Translations under genes and position numbers: made by a program
Origin: Anaerolineae bacterium
GTDB lineage: Bacteria > Chloroflexota > Anaerolineae > Aggregatilineales > J027
Length of the DNA stretch: 64,000 nt
Direction: 5' to 3'
NCBI GenBank assembly: GCA_019913005.1
Contig: JAIOHL010000157.1
Coordinates: 62,001 to 126,000, forward strand
Notes under the pieces: generated by a model
Told to the model about the DNA's origin: nothing
What the model saw: only the letters and a program-made list of their open reading frames with translations
The model's database searches: none
Shown: positions 37,006 through 45,025 of the stretch, piece by piece
How positions within the stretch are numbered: position 1 is the first letter of the stretch
How the letters are laid out: each line of letters starts with the position of its first letter

Positions 37006-38493
37006 CTATCTAAATTGAATGGTCGCAATCGCATGGGGTGGCAGTTCAACGCGCCAACAGCCCGTCCCATCTGCATGAACTGCCATTTTTGCTGGGCTGA
37101 CATGGTTCGGATGATTGCTGCTATTAACGGCGTTGGACTGCTCGGCAGTCAATAAAACCGCGTTTTCTAAATCGGTGACAGTGGGAGTGGTGAGTTGAAC
37201 GGAGGCGGGTTGATCAAAGTGGCGATTGATGAGGGTCACGGCTAGTTTGTCTGCTTGCATGGAGGCCGTCGCTGTGACCGCACTGGTCTGACCGGGTAGT
37301 GTGGCACTGTGGACAATCTCGACAGGTAGGGCGGTTGCGCCGATATGGGGGGTGTGAAGCTGCAATGCATGGTAAGTGGGTGTCACCCACATCGCCGCAC
37401 CATCGGTCATGACAGGGGCATGAAGCACATTCACGATTTGGGCGAGATTTGCCATCGTAAGAACATGGCATTGACGGTGAAAGCCTTCAAGGGCGATTGC
37501 CGCCGCCAACGCATCACGCAGTGTACCCGCCTGTTCATAGGTGATCGGTGTCCGGTGATTTTCGTTATCTGGCCCCCAAGTTCGGGCCTCAGGATGCCAT
37601 ACGCCCCATTCATCCAAAGCGACACCAATACGATGACGCTGACTGCCGAGATGCTGGTGAATAAAATCAGCGGTACGGCGAACAAAATCCTCTGTGGCAT
37701 GGGCTTCATGCAATAACGTGTAATATTGTGTTTCGGAGAATTCGATTTCTGGCCCGCCTTGTATCCAATAACGATGGATAGAGAGGTGATCCATCAAATC
37801 AAGATGGCGGCGGTTGGTTTCAAGGAATTGAATATTCCACTCATCTTCCTGCCCACACGCCACGAGTTCGGCGCTGGGATCAACGTGCCGCAGCATGGTG
37901 GCATAGCGGCGATATTCTTTAGCATACGTTTCGGCGTCGTAATTACCCCCGCATCCCCAATTTTCGTTGCCGACTCCCCATAACCGCACGCTAAAGGGTT
38001 GAGGCGACCCATTGGCGGCCCGTTCTCGTGCGAGGGTCGTTTGAACGGTGCTGTTGCAATATTCAACCCAATCGCAGAGTTCCTGTACGGAGCCGCTGCC
38101 GACATTCCCCGCGAGATAGGGTTCTGCGCCTAGCATTTGGCACAGATTGATAAATTCGTGCGTTCCGAGGCTGTTTTCATCTTCGACCTGTAATCCGCAC
38201 GACATCCCTAAGCGGATAGATCGTTTTTCCTGCGGGCCAATGCCATCCCGCCAATGGTAATGATCGGCATAACAGCCTCCCGGCCAACGTAGCATCGGTA
38301 CAGGCAACTTTTTGAGTGCATCCACGACATCGGCGCGAAATCCGTCATAGTGGGGGATCTCGGAATTGGATTTCCCTACCCATAACCCATCATAACAACA
38401 GCGACCTAAATGCTCGGCAAAATGCCCATAAAGACGCGGTGAGATAGTCCCAATTGGGCTATCACTTTGAACAGATAAAGTTGTTTCAATCAC
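37006..38493 (-). CDS. GH51 alpha-L-arabinofuranosidase
   Basis: 495 residues. It removes terminal arabinose from arabinoxylan or arabinan. The conserved RWPGGCYADHYHWRD, acid/base Glu in WGVGNENWGCGG (about 176) and nucleophile Glu in ALDEWGVWHPE (about 296) are intact. There is no signal peptide, so it is intracellular, acting on imported arabino-oligosaccharides. A beta-sandwich C-terminal domain is present. No transporter or sugar kinase is nearby. Confidence 0.93.
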   Translation of the reverse strand: MIETTLSVQSDSPIGTISPRLYGHFAEHLGRCCYDGLWVGKSNSEIPHYDGFRADVVDALKKLPVPMLRWPGGCYADHYHWRDGIGPQEKRSIRLGMSCGLQVEDENSLGTHEFINLCQMLGAEPYLAGNVGSGSVQELCDWVEYCNSTVQTTLARERAANGSPQPFSVRLWGVGNENWGCGGNYDAETYAKEYRRYATMLRHVDPSAELVACGQEDEWNIQFLETNRRHLDLMDHLSIHRYWIQGGPEIEFSETQYYTLLHEAHATEDFVRRTADFIHQHLGSQRHRIGVALDEWGVWHPEARTWGPDNENHRTPITYEQAGTLRDALAAAIALEGFHRQCHVLTMANLAQIVNVLHAPVMTDGAAMWVTPTYHALQLHTPHIGATALPVEIVHSATLPGQTSAVTATASMQADKLAVTLINRHFDQPASVQLTTPTVTDLENAVLLTAEQSNAVNSSNHPNHVSPAKMAVHADGTGCWRVELPPHAIATIQFR

Positions 38494-38507
38494 GTTTTTT
38501 GTCCTTT

Positions 38508-38780
38508 CTAGCTTGCCAATCTAGATATTTCTATAATCATCCCATTTTCTTGCTGTTTCAGATGTACCACATCCTGATTGGCTAATTCTGGAAATTGGGC
38601 GCGATCTTCCATGCGCACCCGAAAAGCCACGACCCCATCCTGTATGTCTTCCCGATAGCCACTGATGTGCAAGTACCAAAAATAGGGGATGTAGAGGTTT
38701 TGCCCTTCAAATGGGCCGGGGGTGCGGATAATCCCCGCCTCATCCACCTGAAACATGGTAAAGACTAATTCTCGGTTCAT
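38508..38780 (-). CDS. Small conserved-looking hypothetical protein
   Basis: 90 residues from ATG 38780 (AAGGA 7 bases upstream); a first ATG lies at 38795. Beta-rich (FTMFQVDEAG, LYIPYFWYLHI), with no motif I recognise. It is 14 bases upstream of the GH51 start and on the same strand, so it is probably cotranscribed. Confidence 0.6.
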   Translation of the reverse strand: MNRELVFTMFQVDEAGIIRTPGPFEGQNLYIPYFWYLHISGYREDIQDGVVAFRVRMEDRAQFPELANQDVVHLKQQENGMIIEISRLAS

Positions 38781-38850
38781 GCCTCGATCCTTCATGCCGG
38801 AAATCCATCTAAAACATTACCCCGCCTCCCGAATCCAAGCAACCAAATCA

Positions 38851-38894
38851 TAGAAAATCAAAAGCGGCATCACCGCTTGGCGATACCGCTTTTG
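38851..38894 (-). terminator. Intrinsic terminator of the decaheme cytochrome gene
   Basis: A perfect 9-bp stem CAAAAGCGG (38859-38867) / CCGCTTTTG (38886-38894) over an 18-base loop that can itself fold. The minus tail is TTTTGATTTTC. 22 bases past the stop. Confidence 0.85.
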
Positions 38895-38916
38895 GAATGA
38901 CTGAGTTGCACTCAGT

Positions 38917-41073
38917 TTAGTCGTCTTCGGCTATTTTGACAGGAGCGCGGGTGAACGTCGCTACGGCGTCTGGGCCACCAACGGATTCAAGGCTGTCGTA
39001 CAAGGCCTGTAGGATGTAGTCTGGGTTGTGGGCAAACACACCGGGGTCTTTAACAGAGTATTGATAGTTGTAGGCGGCGCGGAGCAGGTTGGGTGTCCAC
39101 GTAGCATAACGATTGTCGCTGTTCACTTCATCAGCGTCGGTTACACCATCACCATTGGTGTCAATAAACCAATAGGGGTGTGAGTGTGAGTCATAGACGA
39201 TGCCAGTCCCAACGGTGTTGGTAGCATAGGCCTGAATCGCTGCATAGAGGGCATCCTGATAGGCGGCAATTTCGTCGCGGATGGGTTCATCCGTATTGCC
39301 GTCACCATCATAGTCCACCGGATCAACGTCTTCGTCTTCCTGACGGATGGAGAGGACGTCTTCGGGTTCTTCGACGTCTTCATGGCAGTCAATGCAGAGG
39401 TCATATTGAATGGTCAGTTGGTGTTGTTCATGGCATTCGTTGCAGGTATTGAAGCTGCGAACGTGCTCATTACGACCATTGTATTCCTTGCCTTCATATT
39501 GATAGGCACCCTGAACTTCACCGCCGAAGAAGGTTGCGCCAGCCGCGAAGTAGTGGATGTTGCGGAAGGTTAAGCCCTCGGCAACTTCATCGTCACCTAC
39601 CCCGGCGGCGGTAATCGCACGGTTAACGCTAACGGTGGATTCGCGGCCCTGATGGCAACTAATGCAGAGATTGTTGGGATCGTTTTCCTCAAAGGAAACC
39701 TTCGCACCACTGGGGAAGGTCACTTCGGCAACTTCATAAACAGCCGGGAAGTCGGCCACGTTATGGCAGGTGGTACATTCGAGTGACGCGGTAGGTTCAG
39801 CCGCAATATTGACACCATTCTTCAGGTAAACGGGCAGACCACCCGCCGTATGGCAGCGGGCACATGTGCCGGGAACTTCACCGTCAGCATCCCAGTGCCG
39901 GAAGGGTTCACCTGTCGCGTCAAAGTGACCGGGGTCGTTACGAACTTGGGCGGCTACACCACCCTCGCCCGTACCCATCGCAACATTCAAGGCTTCGAGT
40001 GTATCGTACAGCAGTTCGATATGATATTTGGGATTGTGGACATAACCGCCGGGGTCTTTGATTGTGACCTGATAGTTATAGGCTGCTTGCAGTAACAAGC
40101 CTGTCCACGCATCGTAATTGGCTTCACCTTCGTCAATCGTGCCATTGGCATTTGCATCGGCGAAGAAATAGGGATAGCGGGCTTCATCATAGATGAGCGC
40201 TTTGCCAGCAACATTCGTGGCATAGGCTTGAATAGCGGCATACGTCATTTCTTTCAAGGTGTCGAGTTCGCCCTTGATGCCTTCTTCAAGATCGCCATCG
40301 CCATCATAGTCACTCATTGAACCCTGCATCCGAACATCGGCGAGGTCTTCAACGCTTTCAACGTCTTCATGGCAAGCCGCACATTCTGTAATCTTCACTT
40401 CAAGGGTGTGCGGGCTGTGGCATTCAATACAGGTGTCATATTCTTCAACATGGTTATTGCGGGGTTGATAGCTCTTGCCGGGGAATTCATAGCCAGCGTG
40501 CGCCTCAGAGCCATATAGGGTCGCGGCGGCGGCATAGTAATGGATGTTGATGAAACGCAGGTCGGCACTGACGGCGTTGAGATCGGTCAGGCCGGCGGTT
40601 GTAATCGCTTCTTCAACAGAGAGGCCGGAAGCACGTCCTTGATGGCAAACCATACAGCGGGTCGAGTCGGATAGATTAACGACTTCCGCACCCGACGGGA
40701 AGGTAACGTTGGTCAGGCTTGCGGCAACGGGATTGTGGCAGGCATCGCAGTTTACGACGGTGCCAATCGGCGGTGCAACTTCAACGGTACCAGCGGGCGA
40801 TCCATCACCGCCGAGGTAATCAACATAACCGGGGGTGGAGTGACATTTGGCGCAGTCAACTTCGACTACTCCATCTTCGTCCCAATGAACAAAGGCTTCG
40901 GCTTCAGCATCAGCATGGGGGGACGCCACCCATTGATCGTAATACTCGCGCAAGAAAGTTGGGGGTTCACCTTGCGGGTTTTCCTGACCACCATCTTGAG
41001 CTTGTACCCCGACTACGAGGGCTGTTGCGATGAGCAGCAACCCAAGCACAATAAAATAACGGTACATTTTCAT
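38917..41073 (-). CDS. Secreted decaheme c-type cytochrome with duplicated pentaheme modules
   Basis: 718 residues; signal peptide to about residue 25 and no membrane anchor. Ten CxxCH haem sites have their Cys at 74, 109, 140, 215, 231, 404, 433, 470, 544 and 560. The two sets of five are spaced alike (offset about 330), and flanking motifs repeat: FVHWDEDG/FRHWDADG, VTFPSGA, CHQGR, NIHY, NNHVEEYDTC/NEHVRSFNTC. Each half ends with an EF-hand-like Ca loop (DYDGDGDLEEG; DYDGDGNTDEP) and an AAYNYQ...DPG..HNP segment. Multihaem secreted cytochromes carry electrons in respiration, including extracellular transfer. Translationally coupled to the upstream monohaem gene. Confidence 0.93.
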   Translation of the reverse strand: MKMYRYFIVLGLLLIATALVVGVQAQDGGQENPQGEPPTFLREYYDQWVASPHADAEAEAFVHWDEDGVVEVDCAKCHSTPGYVDYLGGDGSPAGTVEVAPPIGTVVNCDACHNPVAASLTNVTFPSGAEVVNLSDSTRCMVCHQGRASGLSVEEAITTAGLTDLNAVSADLRFINIHYYAAAATLYGSEAHAGYEFPGKSYQPRNNHVEEYDTCIECHSPHTLEVKITECAACHEDVESVEDLADVRMQGSMSDYDGDGDLEEGIKGELDTLKEMTYAAIQAYATNVAGKALIYDEARYPYFFADANANGTIDEGEANYDAWTGLLLQAAYNYQVTIKDPGGYVHNPKYHIELLYDTLEALNVAMGTGEGGVAAQVRNDPGHFDATGEPFRHWDADGEVPGTCARCHTAGGLPVYLKNGVNIAAEPTASLECTTCHNVADFPAVYEVAEVTFPSGAKVSFEENDPNNLCISCHQGRESTVSVNRAITAAGVGDDEVAEGLTFRNIHYFAAGATFFGGEVQGAYQYEGKEYNGRNEHVRSFNTCNECHEQHQLTIQYDLCIDCHEDVEEPEDVLSIRQEDEDVDPVDYDGDGNTDEPIRDEIAAYQDALYAAIQAYATNTVGTGIVYDSHSHPYWFIDTNGDGVTDADEVNSDNRYATWTPNLLRAAYNYQYSVKDPGVFAHNPDYILQALYDSLESVGGPDAVATFTRAPVKIAEDD

Positions 41074-42041
41074 CGTAAACTTTTCTCCAGACGTTTCGAT
41101 GTAGTGACATATAATCCTAAATCACTGGCTACCTTTACTACTGTTCGCTCGATAGGCTGCTCCTTTGGTAGGCTTGAATACTGAGAAAAACTACATGTGG
41201 GGATAATGACGAATGGTGCTAAAACAAAAGAAGACCGCCCATAGATCAATGGTTGCAGTCTCCTTGTATTATATAATATTAATGTAGAGAAAGCAGGGGG
41301 TCCACGCCGCGAAACAGACCATCTGATTTCAATGGGCATAATGGGCGTGTCACTAACATGCTTCTCTGGAGATGAAGCAGGTGGTTTGATACTTTGAATG
41401 AACTGCTGACAGACTCCCTCTAGTCCACATTTTTTATCGTGTTTAAGAGGAGGGGCAACATCATGAATCCCATTAAACGGCAAGGCTTGGATTTCAGACC
41501 AGTGGCTTGGATTCTCGACTTTACTGACCAGATTCTCGACTGTCGTCAGCAGACGCAGCGCGTTACCAACCTCCACCGGATCGGAAATGGGATGCTCCAA
41601 TATATGTTGCTGATGAATCTGCATATAACCATCCATCAGGGTTTGATATTGGCTGCTGTCTTGGGAAGGCTGTAAGGCAAAAACGCGCTTACTAATTGCT
41701 AGGAAGCGAACTTGTAACTGGTGGGTCATTTCTTGGGGCGATACGAGGAAGTCTATGTCGGTCGCAATGCCATCACCATGACACTTGATACAATCAAATT
41801 CACCAGCGATACTCATTTTGGGGGAAAAATCTGTGGCAGGTGGAATCTTGGCCGGGAAATTGGGCGGGCAATTTTCCTCGCCACATATTACAGACAGAGT
41901 AAATGGTTTTACCCATTCATCTGAATGTAAATTGCTCTGACTGTTGGCTGATTCTGTTTGCGGCGATAACAAGACAATGATGAGAAGAATCAACCCCAGC
42001 CCCAAAATCATGTATCCAAGATATTGGCGCTTGAGCATCAT
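41070..42041 (-). CDS. Membrane-anchored protein with one c-type haem motif
   Basis: 323 residues. One N-terminal membrane helix (LGYMILGLGLILLIIVLL), then a soluble domain with a CxxCH motif, CIKCHGDG, near residue 84, and more Cys later (KKCGLEGVC). The last 110 residues resemble nothing and are encoded by AT-rich DNA. Still, the stop overlaps the decaheme start as ATGA and a GGAGA ribosome site lies inside, so the frame is probably real. It may pass electrons between the membrane and the decaheme protein. Confidence 0.75.
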   Translation of the reverse strand: MMLKRQYLGYMILGLGLILLIIVLLSPQTESANSQSNLHSDEWVKPFTLSVICGEENCPPNFPAKIPPATDFSPKMSIAGEFDCIKCHGDGIATDIDFLVSPQEMTHQLQVRFLAISKRVFALQPSQDSSQYQTLMDGYMQIHQQHILEHPISDPVEVGNALRLLTTVENLVSKVENPSHWSEIQALPFNGIHDVAPPLKHDKKCGLEGVCQQFIQSIKPPASSPEKHVSDTPIMPIEIRWSVSRRGPPAFSTLILYNTRRLQPLIYGRSSFVLAPFVIIPTCSFSQYSSLPKEQPIERTVVKVASDLGLYVTTSKRLEKSLR

Positions 42042-42178
42042 TCACCGTTGAGTTCCATAAGATGAGTATGATTGTACTGATTTTTAAATGGGTTGCAACA
42101 AAATTAGTAGGGTGGTTGGGGAAAAAGGTAAAAAGTCATATTTTGTCTGTGCAGAATATGCTGAACTAGAAGAAACAA

Positions 42179-42220
42179 AAAACCGCCTAGAGCAATAGCA
42201 TCTCCAAGCGGTTTTGAGCA
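42179..42220 (-). terminator. Intrinsic terminator of the Thr/Glu-repeat protein
   Basis: AAAACCGC (42179-42186) pairs with GCGGTTTT (42208-42215), extended by a GAG/CTC inner stem. The minus tail is TTTTTTG. 18 bases beyond the stop at 42233. Confidence 0.8.
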
Positions 42221-42232
42221 TTTTAGATATGG

Positions 42233-43549
42233 TTATTCAGCGGCGACTGCGATAGCGGCCACCACTTCTTCAAAGGTCGCAGTGTAGTTAGGCCAGTCGG
42301 CGGTTGCAGCACTCCCTTGAATTAGGAGGTAATTGCCACCTTCAAAGGATACCAGATAGAACGTTCCGCTCTTGCCAGAGGTGGCGTTGGTGAAGTCCAC
42401 TTTTAAGGCTGGCGCACCAGCAACCGTTGCTTCGGCAGGTTCACTGGGGGTCGAGTCGGCACGAACGAGCGCGGCAATGATGTCAGCGGGTGTAGCCTCC
42501 GCTGCTAGACCAAAACTGGCAAGGTCGGCGCTGGTGAAAGTTGTGAAGATCACTGCAAACCCCTGAACGGCGTCTGGGTTAGCAAGATAGGCATCAACCG
42601 TTGCTTCATCGGCAGCAGCAACTACAACGGGCAGCACAAAGAAGTTTTCATCGGTCTTCACGGCATAACCAGCCGGGGCACTGACGGTGAAATTCACAGT
42701 ACCAACCGTATAAGGTTGAGGTTCGGCCAATGTGGATTCAGGGGTAGCTTCTTCAGTGGCAACTTCAGTCGCTTCCTCAGTAGGTTCGGCGGTAGCCTCA
42801 GCAGTGGCTTCTTCTGTCACCTCAGCAGTCGGCTCTTCGGTGGCTTCCTCAGTGGGTTCGGTGGTGGCTTCTTCGGTAGCCTCAACCGTTGCCTCTTCGG
42901 TGGCAACTTCAGTGGGTTCGGCGGTAGATTCCTCGGTAGGTTCGGCGGTAGATTCTTCTGTCACCTCAGCAGTGGCTTCTTCGGTGGGTTCGGTGGTAGC
43001 TTCCTCGGTGGCCTCTTCGGTTGCTTCTTCAGTTGGCATCATGGCCGCGTTATCATCCACGCCGTCGCCATTTATGTCACCATCTTCGCAGTCGTTCATC
43101 GCCATTGGTTGGACTTCGGTGGCACCTTCGGCAATGCTGAACGTCACGGTGAAGCGGGTCGCTTTGCCATCCACTTTGGTGACGACGAATACTTCATAGG
43201 CCTTGCCAGCTTCGAGGTAGGCCGTGTCAGCGTCACCACCTTCGCTGTCAGGATCGCTGGAGGCATCCACACCCACCGTTGCAATAGCACCTTCGACGAC
43301 GAGGCTACCACTGACATCCACACGGGCGCTGGTTGCTTCATCGGCCACAAATACGGCTGTGCCTTCGGCAAGGTCGGCGCTGAAGCGAAGCACAACGGTT
43401 TCAGGCAGATAATCCAACTCGGCCCCATCGGCGGGGGCACTGCACACGAGTTCCAAGCTGTCCTGTGCCGCAGCGGATTTAATGTTCAATCCTGCAAAGT
43501 TCAGGGCATAGACCAAAATTAAGAATAATGAAAAGACAAACTTACGCAC
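42233..43549 (-). CDS. Secreted protein with CopC-like and C-terminal domains joined by a Thr/Glu/Ala repeat linker
   Basis: 438 residues. Signal peptide to about AAAQD. Residues 30-150 resemble a CopC/Big-type beta-sandwich (SAPADGAELDYLPETVVLRFSA), but no Cu-ligand set is clear. Residues about 180-280 are TEEATEE/TEPTEE-type repeats. The C-terminal 150 residues form a beta-rich domain ending in AAIAVAAE, possibly PsbP-like. It is probably a wall-spanning surface protein. It has a strong promoter and its own terminator, so it may be abundant. Confidence 0.7.
   Translation of the reverse strand: MRKFVFSLFLILVYALNFAGLNIKSAAAQDSLELVCSAPADGAELDYLPETVVLRFSADLAEGTAVFVADEATSARVDVSGSLVVEGAIATVGVDASSDPDSEGGDADTAYLEAGKAYEVFVVTKVDGKATRFTVTFSIAEGATEVQPMAMNDCEDGDINGDGVDDNAAMMPTEEATEEATEEATTEPTEEATAEVTEESTAEPTEESTAEPTEVATEEATVEATEEATTEPTEEATEEPTAEVTEEATAEATAEPTEEATEVATEEATPESTLAEPQPYTVGTVNFTVSAPAGYAVKTDENFFVLPVVVAAADEATVDAYLANPDAVQGFAVIFTTFTSADLASFGLAAEATPADIIAALVRADSTPSEPAEATVAGAPALKVDFTNATSGKSGTFYLVSFEGGNYLLIQGSAATADWPNYTATFEEVVAAIAVAAE
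42725..43035. repeat. Imperfect tandem repeats coding for a TEEA/TEPTEE linker
   Basis: About 310 bases of 12- and 15-base units (GGTxGCTTCTTCGGT-like on the plus strand). They stay in frame in the gene at 42233-43549 and could vary in copy number. Confidence 0.8.
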
Positions 43550-43592
43550 AGAAGTTCCTCCGTTCGGTTCGGTTTAAATTTTTAGCTACGTT

Positions 43593-43620
43593 ATTGTAGC
43601 GTGGGGACATCAATTGACAA
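43593..43620 (-). promoter_or_regulatory. Promoter of the Thr/Glu-repeat secreted protein gene
   Basis: Minus strand: -35 TTGTCA (43620-43615), 16-base spacer, -10 TACAAT (43598-43593). The leader is about 40 bases. Confidence 0.7.
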
Positions 43621-43695
43621 GCGCCCAGTTTACATTATGCAATGTGACTGGGGTAAAGGCGCAATTGTACATTTTAACACAACAACCGCGAAAAT

Positions 43696-44934
43696 TTACC
43701 CGCCATTTGGCGATTTGAGCGATTCTTCGGGTTTTCCGACAGGTAAAAGCACGCGGAAAGTAGTTCCCGGACACAACTTTTCGTCTCGTCCGGGGCTGTC
43801 AGCCTCAATTTTGCCACCATGCGCCTCGATAATGCCTTTGGAGATCGCTAATCCCAAACCGGGACCCCCTCCACGAAAGGCAGTTTTACTGGAAGAATGC
43901 AGGCTGACATTTCCGCCTTGATAGAATTTTTCAAAGATGAAGGGCATCTGTTCAGCAGCGATACCGATGCCATGATCGGCGACGATGATTTCAAAACAAT
44001 GGCCTAATTCACCGTCCATTGCCTCACGGGTGATGACATCAATCACCGAGCCGTCGGGTGAATATTTGATGGCATTGGATAGAAGTTGATAGAACACTTT
44101 ATTCAACAGCACCGGATCACCATGAATAAAAGGCACTGTGGGAGATTTTTGGTGATGCTGGCGAATGGTGATACTGCGCTGGGCGCAGGCTTTTTCGAAG
44201 GTATGGAGGGTCTCGGAAAAAACCATGCGTGGCAAAACGGGCACAAAAGCCACTTGCAGGGTTTGGTTGTCAATCTTGCTGACATCCAACATGCTGTTGA
44301 CGATTTCAAACATGCGCTCGGTGCCTTCCCCCATCCCGTTAATGATACGCAACAAATCCGTGTCTTTTTTCACGACAGGGTGAGACGATAGTACGTCCCG
44401 ATAACCACGAATAATGGTAATGGGGGTGCGTAATTCGTGTGCGGCGACCTGAATAAAGTCCAGCTTGGCCCGATCTAGACGCTGTAAGGCTTCATAGGCC
44501 CGGTGCATTTCCTCAATTTGCAAACGATCATTCATACGCAGGCGGTCAATCGTCGTCCGTACCATAGACAATGCCATCTCTGGGCTAGTACGGAGCATTC
44601 TCATAATCGAATCACGGTCAATTTCAAGGACTGTCGTCGGTTGGGTGGTGCGGACAGTCGCTGTGCGTGGGCCATCAACAATAATGGACATTTCGCCAAA
44701 AAACTCACCGGTGTTGAGATGCCGGATAAATCTTTCGCCACCCGCCGCGTCAAACTGCTTCAGAATTTCTACCTCGCCATCCATGATGAGATAGAAAGTG
44801 TTTTCATAAGCCCCCTCAGCGCACAACACGACCCCTTCGGGATAGGATTTGACCCGCGCAAGGAGATTCAGTTGATGCACGGCTTCACGTGACATCTCCG
44901 GAAATGCTTGATGTAGTAGAGAAATTGAGTCCAT
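43696..44934 (-). CDS. Cytoplasmic histidine kinase with an N-terminal cNMP-binding domain
   Basis: 412 residues from MDSISLL; in-frame ATGs at 44973 and 44946 are alternatives. Residues 20-140 are a Crp-like cNMP-binding barrel (GVVLCAEGAYENTFYLIMDGEVEIL, GEFFGEMSII, PRTATVRTTQPTTV). HisKA follows with His in QVAAHELRTPITIIRGYR, and HATPase with LLSNAIKYS, DHGIGI and GPGLGLAISKG. There is no membrane segment, so it senses an intracellular nucleotide or works as a voltage- or redox-like Crp-type sensor. No regulator gene is adjacent. Confidence 0.9.
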   Translation of the reverse strand: MDSISLLHQAFPEMSREAVHQLNLLARVKSYPEGVVLCAEGAYENTFYLIMDGEVEILKQFDAAGGERFIRHLNTGEFFGEMSIIVDGPRTATVRTTQPTTVLEIDRDSIMRMLRTSPEMALSMVRTTIDRLRMNDRLQIEEMHRAYEALQRLDRAKLDFIQVAAHELRTPITIIRGYRDVLSSHPVVKKDTDLLRIINGMGEGTERMFEIVNSMLDVSKIDNQTLQVAFVPVLPRMVFSETLHTFEKACAQRSITIRQHHQKSPTVPFIHGDPVLLNKVFYQLLSNAIKYSPDGSVIDVITREAMDGELGHCFEIIVADHGIGIAAEQMPFIFEKFYQGGNVSLHSSSKTAFRGGGPGLGLAISKGIIEAHGGKIEADSPGRDEKLCPGTTFRVLLPVGKPEESLKSPNGG

Positions 44935-45025
44935 GCACACATCCATCAATAGTGTCGCGGCGAAATTCCGCACAGATCACATTTTGATTCTATAAAAATC
45001 AAACCCTTTCGCGCAATAGTGTCTC

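Noticed and set aside
41070-41400. Frameshift or gene fusion at the end of the monohaem protein
   Set aside because: The last 110 residues are odd and AT-rich, but the frame ends in an ATGA overlap with the decaheme start and carries its ribosome site, so no frameshift is needed.
42725-43035. CRISPR array or intergenic tandem repeat
   Set aside because: The units are in frame, have no unique spacers of constant length and encode protein repeats.
42716-43522. 268-codon Gly/Phe-rich and 155-codon Ser/Val/Ala-rich frames on the plus strand
   Set aside because: They are mirror frames of the Thr/Glu/Ala repeat gene on the minus strand, with no ribosome site.
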